64,000 bases of DNA from an uncultured Tateyamaria sp. (GCA_947501275.1 CANMVD010000007.1:49570-113569); one strand, 5' to 3'. Shown: positions 39,299 through 49,789, counted from the stretch's first letter. The notes: generated by a model from the sequence alone, not told the origin. Program-made: numbers and translations.

Positions 39299-42200
39299 AT
39301 GGGCTTGGGAAAATTCAACGCCGCCGAAGTTGAAGCACGCATTTACGCCGATTGGGAAGCTGCGGGCTGTTTTGCCGCTGGCGCCAACGCGCGCACGGAC
39401 GCCGCCACCTATTCCGTCATGATCCCCCCGCCCAATGTCACAGGCGTCCTGCACATCGGGCACGCCTTCAACAACACGTTGCAGGACATCATGGTGCGCT
39501 GGCACCGGATGCGTGGGTTTGACACGCTCTGGCAGCCCGGCACAGACCACGCCGGCATCGCCACACAGATGGTGGTGGAACGGCGTCTGGCCGAAACCCA
39601 ACAACCCTCGCGCACCGAATTGGGGCGCGAGGCCTTCACCGCCAAGATCTGGGACTGGAAGGCCGAAAGCGGCGGCACAATCGTGTCCCAACTCAAGCGC
39701 CTTGGTGCATCCTGTGACTGGTCGCGCGAGGCCTTCACCATGTCCGGCGCCCCCGGTGCGCCGGACGGCGAAGGCGGAAATTTCCACGATGCCGTCATCA
39801 AGGTCTTTGTCGAGATGTACAACAAGGGCCTGATCTATCGCGGCAAGCGACTGGTCAACTGGGACCCGCATTTCGAAACCGCCATCTCCGATCTTGAGGT
39901 CGAGAATATCGAGACCCCGGGCCATATGTGGCACTTCAAATACCCGCTCGCGGGTGGGGCGACATATGAGTATGTCGAAAAGGATGAAGACGGCAACGAG
40001 ACGCTGCGCGAGACCCGCGACTATATCTCGATCGCGACGACCCGTCCCGAAACCATGCTGGGCGACGGAGCTGTAGCCGTGCATCCATCGGATGAACGCT
40101 ACGCCCCAATCATCGGAAAACTCTGCGAAATTCCTGTTGGCCCGAAAGAGCATCGCCGCCTGATCCCGATCATCACGGATGAATACCCGGACAAGGATTT
40201 CGGCTCGGGCGCGGTGAAGATCACCGGGGCGCATGACTTCAACGACTATCAGGTCGCCAAACGCGGCAACATCCCGATGTACAACCTGATGGACACGAAG
40301 GCCGCAATGCGCGCCGACGGCAAACCCTACGCCGAAGAGGCCGCCGTGGCCCAAGCCATCGCCAATGGCGAACAGGAATTCGACGAGGCGATGATTGCCG
40401 CGATGAACCTTGTGCCCGAAGAGTACCGGGGCCTCACCCGCGAAGAGGCTCGCACACGTGTGGTCGCCGACATCACCGCCGAGGGCAACGCGGTCATGGT
40501 GCCCAACCCGGATTACGACGCAGAAGCCGAGGCCGATCCCGAGCGTAGGGTGGGCAATCTGCCCACCATCCCTCACGTCGAAAACAAACCGATCATGCAG
40601 CCCTTCGGCGACCGCTCCAAAGTTGTGATCGAGCCCCTGCTCACCGACCAATGGTTCGTCGACACCGACAAGATCGTCGGCCCGGCGCTGGACGCTGTCC
40701 GAAACGGCGACGTCAAGATCATCCCTGAAAGTGGCGAGAAGGTTTATTATCACTGGCTCGAAAACATCGAGCCATGGTGCATCTCGCGCCAGCTGTGGTG
40801 GGGCCACCAGATTCCGGTTTGGTATGGGCCGACCTTGGACGAACTCCGAGCTTGTCCTGAAAATACAGGCAGAACGATGCACAACCTTTCAGGAGGCAAA
40901 TACTTCATCGGCCCTACCGAAACCGCTGTTCGCCACCAGGCACAAGATTACTATGGCGACGCATACGACGTCGGTTTCTATTTCGATGGTTTAGACGAAA
41001 CGCAGGAACTCTCTGACCACCAACCTGCTTACCGCTATGGTACTAGCCAATCGTTCCCGCTATTTGATGAAAACAAGGAAACCTTCTACGCATCGAAACC
41101 TTATGCGCAACTGACCCGCGACCCCGACGTCCTTGACACTTGGTTCTCCTCCGGCCTATGGCCCATCGGCACCCTCGGTTGGCCAGACGACACAGACGCA
41201 CTCAAAAAGTACTTCCCCACCTCCGACCTCATCACAGGTCAGGACATCCTATTCTTCTGGGTGGCGCGCATGATGATGATGCAACTGGCCGTGGTGGACG
41301 AAAAACCCTTCGACACCGTCTATCTCCACGGCCTTGTGCGCGACGCCAAGGGCAAGAAGATGAGCAAATCCACCGGCAACGTCGTCGACCCGCTGGATCT
41401 GATCGACGAATACGGTGCCGACGCGCTGCGCTTTGCCTCTGCGGCCATGGCCTCGCTTGGCGGCACGCTCAAACTCGACACGCAGCGCATCGCAGGCTAC
41501 CGCAATTTCGGCACCAAACTCTGGAACGCCGCTAGCTACGGCGAGATGCGCGGCACCTTTGACATTCCCCACACAGACGCAATTCCGGACACGACCCATC
41601 CGCTCAACCGCTGGATCAAGGGCGAGTTGGCCAAGACCCGCGAGACGGTGGATCAGGCCCTTGCCGACTACCGCTTTAACGACGCGGCCAGCGCGCTTTA
41701 TGCGTTCACATGGAACACGTTCTGCGACTGGTATCTGGAATTCACAAAACCCATCTTCGACGAAGGCACCCCGGAAGACATCGCGGAAACCAAGGCCACA
41801 TATGCTTGGGCGCTGGACCAGTGCCTGATCCTGCTGCATCCCATCATGCCCTTCATCACCGAAGAACTCTGGGGGCAAAAAGCGCGCCCCAAACAGCTGA
41901 TCCATGCGGATTGGCCGACCTATGGCACCGATATGGTGGACGCAGAGGCCGACGCAGAACTGAACTGGGTGATCAGGTTGATCGAATCCATCCGCTCGGC
42001 CCGCGCGCAGATGCACGTGAACGCAGGGGCCTATGTGCCGCTGGTGGTGAAGGGGTTCGAAGACACGGCCAAAGCCGCCTACACGCGCAATGAGGCGTTG
42101 ATCAAACGCTTTGCGCGTCTGGAGTCGCTGACGGAAGTTGATGATTTCCCCAAGGGCACCGTCGCGCTTGCCATATCGGGCGGCACGTTTGGCCTGCCCC

Positions 42201-42424
42201 TCGCAGATGTCATCGATGTTGCGGAAGAGATCGCGCGGCTCGAAAAGACGTTGCAGAAACTCGGCAAGGAGTTGGGTGGCCTGCGCGGACGCCTCAAGAA
42301 CCCGAAATTCGCCGAAAGCGCCCCGGCCGAGGTGGTCGAAGAGACCAAAGCCAACCTTGCCTTGCGCGAAGAGGAAGAAAGCAAGCTCAACGAGGCCCTG
42401 ACCCGTCTTCAGGAACTCGGCTAA
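39299..42424 (+). CDS. valS: Valyl-tRNA synthetase
   Basis: PPPNVTGVLHIGHAFNNTLQD HIGH region, GKKMSKSTGNVVDP KMSKS, C-terminal coiled coil. Confidence 0.96.
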   Translation: MGLGKFNAAEVEARIYADWEAAGCFAAGANARTDAATYSVMIPPPNVTGVLHIGHAFNNTLQDIMVRWHRMRGFDTLWQPGTDHAGIATQMVVERRLAETQQPSRTELGREAFTAKIWDWKAESGGTIVSQLKRLGASCDWSREAFTMSGAPGAPDGEGGNFHDAVIKVFVEMYNKGLIYRGKRLVNWDPHFETAISDLEVENIETPGHMWHFKYPLAGGATYEYVEKDEDGNETLRETRDYISIATTRPETMLGDGAVAVHPSDERYAPIIGKLCEIPVGPKEHRRLIPIITDEYPDKDFGSGAVKITGAHDFNDYQVAKRGNIPMYNLMDTKAAMRADGKPYAEEAAVAQAIANGEQEFDEAMIAAMNLVPEEYRGLTREEARTRVVADITAEGNAVMVPNPDYDAEAEADPERRVGNLPTIPHVENKPIMQPFGDRSKVVIEPLLTDQWFVDTDKIVGPALDAVRNGDVKIIPESGEKVYYHWLENIEPWCISRQLWWGHQIPVWYGPTLDELRACPENTGRTMHNLSGGKYFIGPTETAVRHQAQDYYGDAYDVGFYFDGLDETQELSDHQPAYRYGTSQSFPLFDENKETFYASKPYAQLTRDPDVLDTWFSSGLWPIGTLGWPDDTDALKKYFPTSDLITGQDILFFWVARMMMMQLAVVDEKPFDTVYLHGLVRDAKGKKMSKSTGNVVDPLDLIDEYGADALRFASAAMASLGGTLKLDTQRIAGYRNFGTKLWNAASYGEMRGTFDIPHTDAIPDTTHPLNRWIKGELAKTRETVDQALADYRFNDAASALYAFTWNTFCDWYLEFTKPIFDEGTPEDIAETKATYAWALDQCLILLHPIMPFITEELWGQKARPKQLIHADWPTYGTDMVDAEADAELNWVIRLIESIRSARAQMHVNAGAYVPLVVKGFEDTAKAAYTRNEALIKRFARLESLTEVDDFPKGTVALAISGGTFGLPLADVIDVAEEIARLEKTLQKLGKELGGLRGRLKNPKFAESAPAEVVEETKANLALREEEESKLNEALTRLQELG

Positions 42425-42539
42425 CTCAAGCAACGCAACACCAACAGGCTGGCCCGGGGTCACATACGTCAGGTTTTTTGGGCCGGGCCACTTGCGATGC
42501 AATGTGGTCGGTTCTGCCGGACCGTGATAAGATGGCGTT

Positions 42540-42866
42540 ATGCTACGCGCGCTCAGATCTCTGGTGGAACGCCAGATTGCCAAGACACGTGCGTCCGGAG
42601 GGCTGTCCGGCCTGAACGGCGAAGGCAAGCCATTGCCAAAACGCGCATCGGACCAAGATGCCGCCCAAGCCGCAGGATTGGGTATCATGGCCGAGGCGGG
42701 CGTTGTCCCCGAAGAGTTTCCCTTGAAGCAACAGTTGCTGGAGGCAAGGGCGCAGTACGCGGCTTTGAAAAACGAGTGTGAAAAGCGTGCACAGTCCGCG
42801 CGCATCGCGGATCTGGAATTGCGCTACAATATTGCCCGTGAAGCGCGTCAGAAGTTCCTCAGCTAG
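42540..42866 (+). CDS. DUF1992 (DnaJ-homologue-associated) protein
   Basis: VERQIAKTRASGGLSGLNGEGKPLPKR matches the DUF1992 pattern. Confidence 0.75.
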   Translation: MLRALRSLVERQIAKTRASGGLSGLNGEGKPLPKRASDQDAAQAAGLGIMAEAGVVPEEFPLKQQLLEARAQYAALKNECEKRAQSARIADLELRYNIAREARQKFLS

Positions 42867-42985
42867 AGCGTTTTCGGAACGGCCTTGATCGCCCATTCTC
42901 GCCTGCAATCAAAGGCGTATTCGGGTGAAGTGACGCGAAATGTCGCAAACGGTCCCAGACGGGCGATTGCGATGGCGTGCTGCGA

Positions 42986-43780
42986 TCATTTGAACACAGG
43001 TGCACGTTTGGCGAAGGTCGCTGCGACCACTTCCATCTGCTCTGGCGTGCCCATCAATGCGGCCTGTGCCCGGCTTTCTTCCAGCAAAACATCACTTGGA
43101 CCATGCGTATCTGCATAAGAAATCAACGACTTGGCCGCGCGCAATGCTGCCGGAGACTTCAAAGCCAGCTCACCCGCCATCTCCATCGCAGCCGCCAGCG
43201 GATCCTCGGCCAATTCGGTGACCAGCCCCCAGGTTTCTGCGCGACCTGCATCCACGGGGGCGGCGGTATACGTCAGGCGGCGCAGCACGTCACTGCGCAC
43301 AAGGCGCGGCAACAACACCATTCCCCCCATATCAGGCACAATGCCCCATTTCAGTTCCATTACGGCAAATCGCGCGTCAGGGGCTGCAATACGGATATCA
43401 GCCCCCAAGGCCAGTTGCAGGCCAGCGCCATAGCAAACACCATGCACTGCCGCGATCACCGGCATCGGGCATCGCGTCCACACCATCGCAACTTCCTGCC
43501 ATTGGTTCGTCGTGCCTTGGCCATGGCTGCGCGGCATCAGCAATTCGACCGGGTCTTTGCCAATCATGGCCCCAAGGCCACCGATATCGATGCCCGCACA
43601 GAAGCCCTTGCCCGCTGCGGAAATGACGCACACCCGCGCGTCAGACGCAGACACCTCATTGCCGGCTGCGATGATCGCATCAATCATCGCCTGATCCACT
43701 GCGTTCATTTTGTCTGCGCGGTTCAGGCGCACATGGGCAATGTGATTTTCATAGCTTACGAGAACACGGGGGTCGGACAT
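42986..43780 (-). CDS. Enoyl-CoA hydratase/isomerase
   Basis: VRLNRADKMNAVDQAM...GKGFCAGIDIGGL...AVHGVCYGAGLQLALGADIRIAAPDARF. Confidence 0.92.
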   Translation of the reverse strand: MSDPRVLVSYENHIAHVRLNRADKMNAVDQAMIDAIIAAGNEVSASDARVCVISAAGKGFCAGIDIGGLGAMIGKDPVELLMPRSHGQGTTNQWQEVAMVWTRCPMPVIAAVHGVCYGAGLQLALGADIRIAAPDARFAVMELKWGIVPDMGGMVLLPRLVRSDVLRRLTYTAAPVDAGRAETWGLVTELAEDPLAAAMEMAGELALKSPAALRAAKSLISYADTHGPSDVLLEESRAQAALMGTPEQMEVVAATFAKRAPVFK

Positions 43781-43853
43781 GGACGGCGCTCCTTATATGT
43801 GCGTCAATCAGACCCCGAACCGCGCCGCAATTCCACAAGAACGTGAGGGCAAT

Positions 43854-44021
43854 TCAGGGAACCATCCGTTCAACCGCGCGCATCATGCCCAAACCTTTGT
43901 CATAGACAAGGGTCAGAATGGGGCGACCACGAGACGTCGCCACCGCTGCCAAGGGGGCCATGCGCACGGCCCCGGCGGCAGCCATCGTCACCAAAAACCC
44001 ACGCCGCGATACATCAGTCAT
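43854..44021 (-). CDS. 55-aa Tat-signal microprotein
   Basis: Reading gives MTDVSRRGFLVTMAAAGAVRMAPLAAVATSRGRPILTLVYDKGLGMMRAVERMVP*; SRRGFL twin-arginine motif; not in the supplied ORF track. Confidence 0.65.
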   Translation of the reverse strand: MTDVSRRGFLVTMAAAGAVRMAPLAAVATSRGRPILTLVYDKGLGMMRAVERMVP

Positions 44022-44119
44022 TGCGCACTCTCCTACTTGCGAACGATTCTCAATATAGGCACGGATGGGACAAAACCCAAATCTTGCCCCGCCCGCGGTG
44101 CCACGATACGCCTAGAGGC

Positions 44120-45235
44120 ATGACAAATTTTCGCCTGACACCGCTTGCCGCCGCCCTGCCCTCAACCGTGCCTTTTGTTGGCCCTGAAACACAAGAACGC
44201 GCCCGCGACGCGGCATTTCGGGCCCGTCTTGGGGCCAATGAATCCGTTTTCGGGGCTTCTCCAATGGCACTTGAGGCGCTCACCGCGGCAGATCACTGGA
44301 AATATGGTGACCCCGAAAACCACGATCTTCGCCACGCCTTGGCGGCGCATCATGGCATTGCGCCAGACCGGATCGTGGTTGGAGAGGGTATTGATGGGCT
44401 GCTGGGGTATCTGGTGCGCCTGTTCGTGGCGCCGGGGGACACTGTGGTCACCTCTGACGGGGCTTATCCCACATTCAACTACCACGTGGCCGGATTTGGC
44501 GGCACGCTGCACAAAGTCCCCTATCGGGAGGATCACGAGGACCCAAGCGCCCTTTTCGCCCAAGCGCGCGCAGTGGATGCAAAACTTGTCTACCTAGCGA
44601 ATCCCGACAATCCGATGGGAACATGGCACAGTGCCGGGACGCTGAGCGCCGCGCTTGAGGAATTGCCACACGGCGCTGTCCTGATACTGGACGAGGCCTA
44701 TATCGAGTGTGCACCGGACAGGACTGCTCTGCCTCTGACGCTGGATGATCCGCGCGTCATCAGGATGCGTACATTCTCCAAGGTATACGGATTGGCGGGT
44801 GCGCGGATTGGCTATGCAATCGGTGCGCCTGATCTGATCACGGCCTTCAACAAGGTGCGCAACCATTTTGGCGTGAACCGGGGTGCGCAAGCAGCCGCGT
44901 TGGCCGCTCTAGATGACCAGGCGCATATGACAAAAGTTGCGGGCGAAATAAGCGCCGCACGGGACAGGCTTGCGGAGATCGCGCGGCAAAACGGCCTGAC
45001 GTCCTTACCTTCGGCGGCAAATTTTGTTGCCATAGATTGCGGTCGGGACGGCGCATATGCCAAGGCCGTGCTGGATGCCATGATCGCACAAGGTATCTTT
45101 GTGCGCATGCCTTTTGCGGCTCCGCAAAACCGCTGCATCCGCATCAGCTGTGGGATGGCCGGCGACATGGACGCCGTCGCCGCTGCTCTGCCCAAGGCGC
45201 TGGATGCCGCACACGTTACTGTCAAAAGGGGCTGA
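44120..45235 (+). CDS. PLP-dependent aminotransferase, histidinol-phosphate aminotransferase-like
   Basis: RLGANESVFGASP, LANPDNPMGTWHS, RTFSKVYGLAGARIGYAIG (PLP Lys). Confidence 0.9.
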   Translation: MTNFRLTPLAAALPSTVPFVGPETQERARDAAFRARLGANESVFGASPMALEALTAADHWKYGDPENHDLRHALAAHHGIAPDRIVVGEGIDGLLGYLVRLFVAPGDTVVTSDGAYPTFNYHVAGFGGTLHKVPYREDHEDPSALFAQARAVDAKLVYLANPDNPMGTWHSAGTLSAALEELPHGAVLILDEAYIECAPDRTALPLTLDDPRVIRMRTFSKVYGLAGARIGYAIGAPDLITAFNKVRNHFGVNRGAQAAALAALDDQAHMTKVAGEISAARDRLAEIARQNGLTSLPSAANFVAIDCGRDGAYAKAVLDAMIAQGIFVRMPFAAPQNRCIRISCGMAGDMDAVAAALPKALDAAHVTVKRG

Positions 45236-45289
45236 CAGACGAAATTGCCGCGATATACTTTTACCGCTCGGTAATATTGCACTTGTAGC

Positions 45290-45520
45290 GTGGCAGACAT
45301 GCGAAATGACGAACAACCGCAACGCGCGCCGAATTATACCTCCGCCTGCATTGTGATGTTTGGCGTCAATGTCACGTGGATCCTTGTCGCGATCTGGGCA
45401 TTTTGGGGATTGGTGGCGGCGATGTTACTGGCGTTGGGGTTGAACCATTTGATGGACCGCGTGCGTGTCTGGGCGGATGCCCGGGCCGCAGCGTCAATCC
45501 GAAGAGGCAAACAGATCTAG
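45290..45520 (+). CDS. Small hydrophobic protein of unknown function
   Basis: 76 aa with two TM segments following the aminotransferase. Confidence 0.45.
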   Translation: MADMRNDEQPQRAPNYTSACIVMFGVNVTWILVAIWAFWGLVAAMLLALGLNHLMDRVRVWADARAAASIRRGKQI

Positions 45521-45707
45521 CGTCGCGGTTGGGAAAATGCCGCAGATAGCCCGGGCAATCTGAACGGTTCGTTCAACAACAAAAGCAAGACACTGTATTT
45601 CGGACACGGAGAAAGTGACGCTTTTGAGCTTCATCGAATTGGATCGATAAAGGACGGAGCTGCAGCACGCGCGGCATGCCAGAACACAGACTATGAGGAA
45701 TACGACT

Positions 45708-45740
45708 GGCGGCTACTGTGCGTAGCGCACAATAGCCGCC
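45708..45740. terminator. Hairpin between convergent genes, candidate bidirectional terminator
   Basis: ggcggctactgtgcg-tag-cgcacaatagccgcc, 15-bp stem with one mismatch; no clear T-run. Confidence 0.5.
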
Positions 45741-45752
45741 TCCGCAAAACCC

Positions 45753-46961
45753 TTACACCCGTCCGATCACGCTTGCCGCTGCGTCCAGCGCACCTGTGCC
45801 ATGGGGGATATCAAGCGCAGTCAGTCCCGCCTCGATTCCTCCCAATAAACCGAGGACCATGTGACCGTTGACATGCCCCATGTGCCCAAGGCGAAAAAAC
45901 CCATGCCATGCCGGGTCACCCGGAGGGGCCATGCCCAGTCCAATACCAAGGGTCAGACCCAAATGCGTCTCGACCCAGTCGCGTAAGGCGGACCCATATG
46001 GCGCAGGTAAACGCAGGGCCGTCACGGCTGTGCTGCGGTGCGCAGCATCCGCCACGTTCAATTCCAGACCTCCAGGGACGCTCCAATGCGCGCACGCGGT
46101 CCAAATCGCCCGGGCAAGCAGGTCATGGCGGTGCCAGACGTTCTCGATGCCTTCAGCGTGGATCATGTCGAGCGCTGTGCGCAGCCCATAGAGATGGTGC
46201 GTCGGTGCGGTCCCGTTCCAGTACATGAAAAACTCTTCGGGATTGGCGCGCGGCACCCAGTCCCAATACCGACTGACACGATCCATCTTGGCTCGGACAC
46301 CGGCAGCCTTGTCGTTGAAGAACACAAAAGCCATGCCGGGTGGCACCATTAGCCCCTTTTGACACCCTGTCACCATCACATCGACGCCCCAGGCGTCCAT
46401 CTCAAAGCGGTCGCACCCCAGGGAGGCGATGCAATCGGCCATCAAGAGGGCGGGATGGTTGGTGTCATCAAGTGCCGCCCGCAGGCCCGCAATGTCGTTG
46501 CGCACGGATGAAGACGTATCCACATGCACGGCAAGAACCGCCTTGATCTTGTGGCCGGTGTCGGCACGCAACGCGTCGGCAACCCGAGCCGCATCAATTG
46601 GTGTGCGTTTACCAAAGTCGATAATTCGGGTTTCAGCGCCGAGGCCCTCAGCCATGTCGGCCCAGCCGTGCCCAAAGCGCCCTGTGGCGGGCACCAGAAC
46701 GGTGTCACCCGGCGCAATCGTGTTGGCCAGCGCCGCTTCCCACGCGGCGTGCCCATTGCCAATATACATTGCAACATGCCCGGCGGTGCGGGCCACCGCC
46801 TTGAGATCGGGCACAAGGCTCGCGGCAATGTCAATCAGTTCACCCGCGTAAATGTTTGGCGCGCCGCGATGCATCGCCTGCAATACTGCATCGGGCATGA
46901 CCGAAGGCCCGGGAATGGCGAGATAGTCACGCCCATGGCGCGCAATTGGACGGGTCGTCAT
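45753..46961 (-). CDS. Alanine-glyoxylate/serine-glyoxylate aminotransferase family protein
   Basis: YLAIPGPSVMPDAVLQAMHRGAPNIYAGE; MVTGCQKGLMVPPGMAFV PLP Lys region. Confidence 0.9.
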   Translation of the reverse strand: MTTRPIARHGRDYLAIPGPSVMPDAVLQAMHRGAPNIYAGELIDIAASLVPDLKAVARTAGHVAMYIGNGHAAWEAALANTIAPGDTVLVPATGRFGHGWADMAEGLGAETRIIDFGKRTPIDAARVADALRADTGHKIKAVLAVHVDTSSSVRNDIAGLRAALDDTNHPALLMADCIASLGCDRFEMDAWGVDVMVTGCQKGLMVPPGMAFVFFNDKAAGVRAKMDRVSRYWDWVPRANPEEFFMYWNGTAPTHHLYGLRTALDMIHAEGIENVWHRHDLLARAIWTACAHWSVPGGLELNVADAAHRSTAVTALRLPAPYGSALRDWVETHLGLTLGIGLGMAPPGDPAWHGFFRLGHMGHVNGHMVLGLLGGIEAGLTALDIPHGTGALDAAASVIGRV

Positions 46962-47144
46962 GTGGTGAGGCTCCAGTAGATAGAGGCATGTCTGCGTTGG
47001 TTGCTGCACCCTAGCGCGCTGCGATGCGGCGTCAATCTGTCCGCAGCCAAGTCGTCATGCAGAAGCGCAACGCGAGATAACAGCGCAGACTTGCCCCAAC
47101 ACGATGGGCGGGGTACACCTTGCCTCCGAGTTTCCAAACGGAGC

Positions 47145-49046
47145 ATGGCAGTCCCTGCCCCTTGCCGCAACGTGAGCACACCCAACTCTCCTGACACGCC
47201 CCCCGCCGCCTCCGGCCCATTGCTGCGCTGGCTTTGGCATGGCTACCTGAAACGGCACACCGGGGTGATGCTGATCGCGCTGGCCTTCATGGTGCTGGAA
47301 GGGTCCATGCTGGGCGCTTTGAGCTGGATGATGCAGCCCATGTTCGACGACGTGTTTGTGGGCGGCAACACATCCATGCTGATCTGGGTTGGCATTGTGT
47401 TGGTTGGTATCTTCCTTGTGCGCGCCTTTTCGTCCGTGGTTCAGAAAGTGCTGCTGACACGGGTTGCCCTCAAGACCGCAGCGGCAATGCGTTTTGACTT
47501 GCTCGACCGCATGATGTTGCAGGACGGGACCTTTCATCAGGATCACCCGCCCGGGTTTCTTATTCAGCGGGTGCAGTCGGACGTTGACGCGGTTGGGCAG
47601 GTCTGGCGGGCCGTTATCACCGGTGCGGGGCGCGATCTGATCGGTTTGTTTGTCCTGTTGGGCGTCGCCATCAGTGTGGACTGGGTCTGGGCCTTGCTGG
47701 CGCTTGTCGGGATTCCGCTTTTGGTGCTGCCGGCTGCAGCCGCCCAAAACTACGTGCGCAAGTATGCACGCTCTGCCCGCGACATCGGCGCCTACCTGTC
47801 GACCCGGCTTGATGAAGTGTTCCACGGCATCGTGCAGATCAAGCTCAATGCGCTCGAGGATTACCAATCCCAGCAATACCGCAGCCTGACCAAGCGCTTT
47901 ATCTCGACCGAGACACGGGCCGCCTTTGGTGGCGCCGCAATCCCGGCGATGATCGACATCGTTTCCGGCATCGGGTTCATGGCCGTGATCCTGTATGGCG
48001 GGCGCGAGATTATTGCAGGCGACAAGACGATTGGCGAATTCATGACCTTCTTCACGGCCATGGGATTTGCCTTTGACCCCATGCGTCGATTGGGTGCGAT
48101 CTCTGGCCTGTGGCAGGCCGCGGCAGCGGCGATCGAGCGGGTCAAGGAACTGCTGGACGCGCCGTTGATGCTGACATCGCCGGACAATCCAGTTGCGGCC
48201 CCCACGGGCACGCCGGATATCGTGCTCGACAATGTGACGCTGAGATATGGGGAAACCCAGGTGTTGCATGCGCTGTCCTTGCGCGCCGCGCCCGGCGAGA
48301 CAACGGCGCTGGTTGGTGCCTCCGGGGCCGGAAAATCCACGATTTTCAATCTGTTGACGCGACTGGTGGACCCGCAGGAAGGCGCCGTGCGCGTTGGAGG
48401 CGTCACCACCACCGAGATGGGCATCGAAGATCTGCGCGAGCTTTATTCGGTCGTCACCCAGGAGGCTCTGCTGTTTGACGAAACGTTGCGCGAAAACATC
48501 CTGCTTGGGCGCACGGATGTCAGTGATCAGACGCTTCAGGACGTATTGGACGCCGCCCACGTGTCCGACTTTGTCAGCAATCTGCCTGACGGACTGGACA
48601 CCAAGGTGGGGCCACGCGGCTCGGCGCTTTCTGGCGGGCAGCGCCAGCGCGTCGTGATTGCGCGAGCCCTGCTGCGCAACACCCCCATCCTGCTGCTCGA
48701 CGAGGCGACGTCGGCCCTTGATGCTCAATCCGAAAAGGTGGTGCAAACTGCGCTGGATCGTTTGTCCGAAGGGCGCACAACACTGGTGATCGCGCACAGG
48801 CTGTCCACAATCCGAGAGGCGGACAAGATCATCGTGATGGACCGTGGCGAGGTCAAAGATACCGGTACGCACGAAGAGTTGTTGGAGCGCGGCGGCATCT
48901 ATGCGGATTTGTATCGCCTCCAGTTTCAGGATGGTAAAACCCTGATCGACACGACAGTCACCCGCTCGCTTGGCCGGGACGTCAGCTTTTCCAGTGAGGC
49001 CGGGCCGAGCCTGATGTCGCGTCTGCGCAACCGCCTGTTCGGATAG
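47145..49046 (+). CDS. MsbA-like ABC transporter, fused permease and ATPase
   Basis: TM domain plus Walker A GASGAGKST, signature LSGGQRQRVVIARAL, Walker B ILLLDEATSALD. Confidence 0.93.
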   Translation: MAVPAPCRNVSTPNSPDTPPAASGPLLRWLWHGYLKRHTGVMLIALAFMVLEGSMLGALSWMMQPMFDDVFVGGNTSMLIWVGIVLVGIFLVRAFSSVVQKVLLTRVALKTAAAMRFDLLDRMMLQDGTFHQDHPPGFLIQRVQSDVDAVGQVWRAVITGAGRDLIGLFVLLGVAISVDWVWALLALVGIPLLVLPAAAAQNYVRKYARSARDIGAYLSTRLDEVFHGIVQIKLNALEDYQSQQYRSLTKRFISTETRAAFGGAAIPAMIDIVSGIGFMAVILYGGREIIAGDKTIGEFMTFFTAMGFAFDPMRRLGAISGLWQAAAAAIERVKELLDAPLMLTSPDNPVAAPTGTPDIVLDNVTLRYGETQVLHALSLRAAPGETTALVGASGAGKSTIFNLLTRLVDPQEGAVRVGGVTTTEMGIEDLRELYSVVTQEALLFDETLRENILLGRTDVSDQTLQDVLDAAHVSDFVSNLPDGLDTKVGPRGSALSGGQRQRVVIARALLRNTPILLLDEATSALDAQSEKVVQTALDRLSEGRTTLVIAHRLSTIREADKIIVMDRGEVKDTGTHEELLERGGIYADLYRLQFQDGKTLIDTTVTRSLGRDVSFSSEAGPSLMSRLRNRLFG

Positions 49047-49052
49047 CTTGAT

Positions 49053-49721
49053 TTAACGGCGGTAGCGCGCGGCCAGTGTCTGCGGATCAGCACCGGCAAA
49101 GTAGCGCAGCAACAGCCCCAAATTCCGCGCGCCGCGCCGTATCCACCCTTGAGCACGATACTTGCCCGCGCTGGTCACGGCCTCCCATTGAAGGGGCACA
49201 AGATGGCCCCTGAGAGCGCGTGCCATGGCGACATCTTCCATCAAAGCGATATCGCGATATCCTCCCACACGATCATAAAGGGAGCGTGGCACCAACAGAC
49301 CTTGGTCGCCGTAAGGCAACCCAAAGAGACGCGCGCGCAGGTTGGCCCAAGCCGCCACGACCCGACCGCCTCGATCAAATTTCAACTGAAAATACGCAGC
49401 ATCATCGCGCTGGATATGCGCAGCAACAGCGCCAACCCAACCCGGCGCAAGTTGCGTGTCGGCGTGCAGCACCAAGAGCCAATTCCCCTTTGCATCCGCA
49501 CACCCCCGGCGCAGCTGCCCACCACGCGATGCTGCCCCGCGCACGATGTTGGCCCCCCACGCATCGGCAATTTCGCACGTTTCATCATCCGAGCCACCAT
49601 CAGAGACCATCACTTCGGCGATCAGCCCCGCTTCGACCCCTTCCATCAAGGCAGTCAGGCATCCTGGCAGGTCGGACGCTGCATTGAGCGTGGGGATTAC
49701 AACAGACAGTGGCGCGGCCAT
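49053..49721 (-). CDS. Family 2 glycosyltransferase (TIGR04283-like)
   Basis: LSVVIPTLNAASDLPGCLTAL...EVMVSDGGSDDETCEIA. Confidence 0.88.
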   Translation of the reverse strand: MAAPLSVVIPTLNAASDLPGCLTALMEGVEAGLIAEVMVSDGGSDDETCEIADAWGANIVRGAASRGGQLRRGCADAKGNWLLVLHADTQLAPGWVGAVAAHIQRDDAAYFQLKFDRGGRVVAAWANLRARLFGLPYGDQGLLVPRSLYDRVGGYRDIALMEDVAMARALRGHLVPLQWEAVTSAGKYRAQGWIRRGARNLGLLLRYFAGADPQTLAARYRR

Positions 49722-49789
49722 GGCCGATCCTCTTTTGTTCGGGCGGGGCGCTGCTATATGACAAAGGAGCGCGCAAAAGGAAATGCCAC

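Noticed and set aside
39263-40882. 539-aa minus-strand ORF opposite valS
   Set aside because: Lies antisense to the well-supported valS frame; a high-GC shadow ORF without recognisable motifs.
41249-42805. 518-aa minus-strand ORF opposite the end of valS
   Set aside because: Antisense shadow ORF of valS and DUF1992; no domain pattern.
47055-48872. 605-aa minus-strand ORF opposite the ABC exporter
   Set aside because: Antisense to a clear ABC transporter with all motifs intact.
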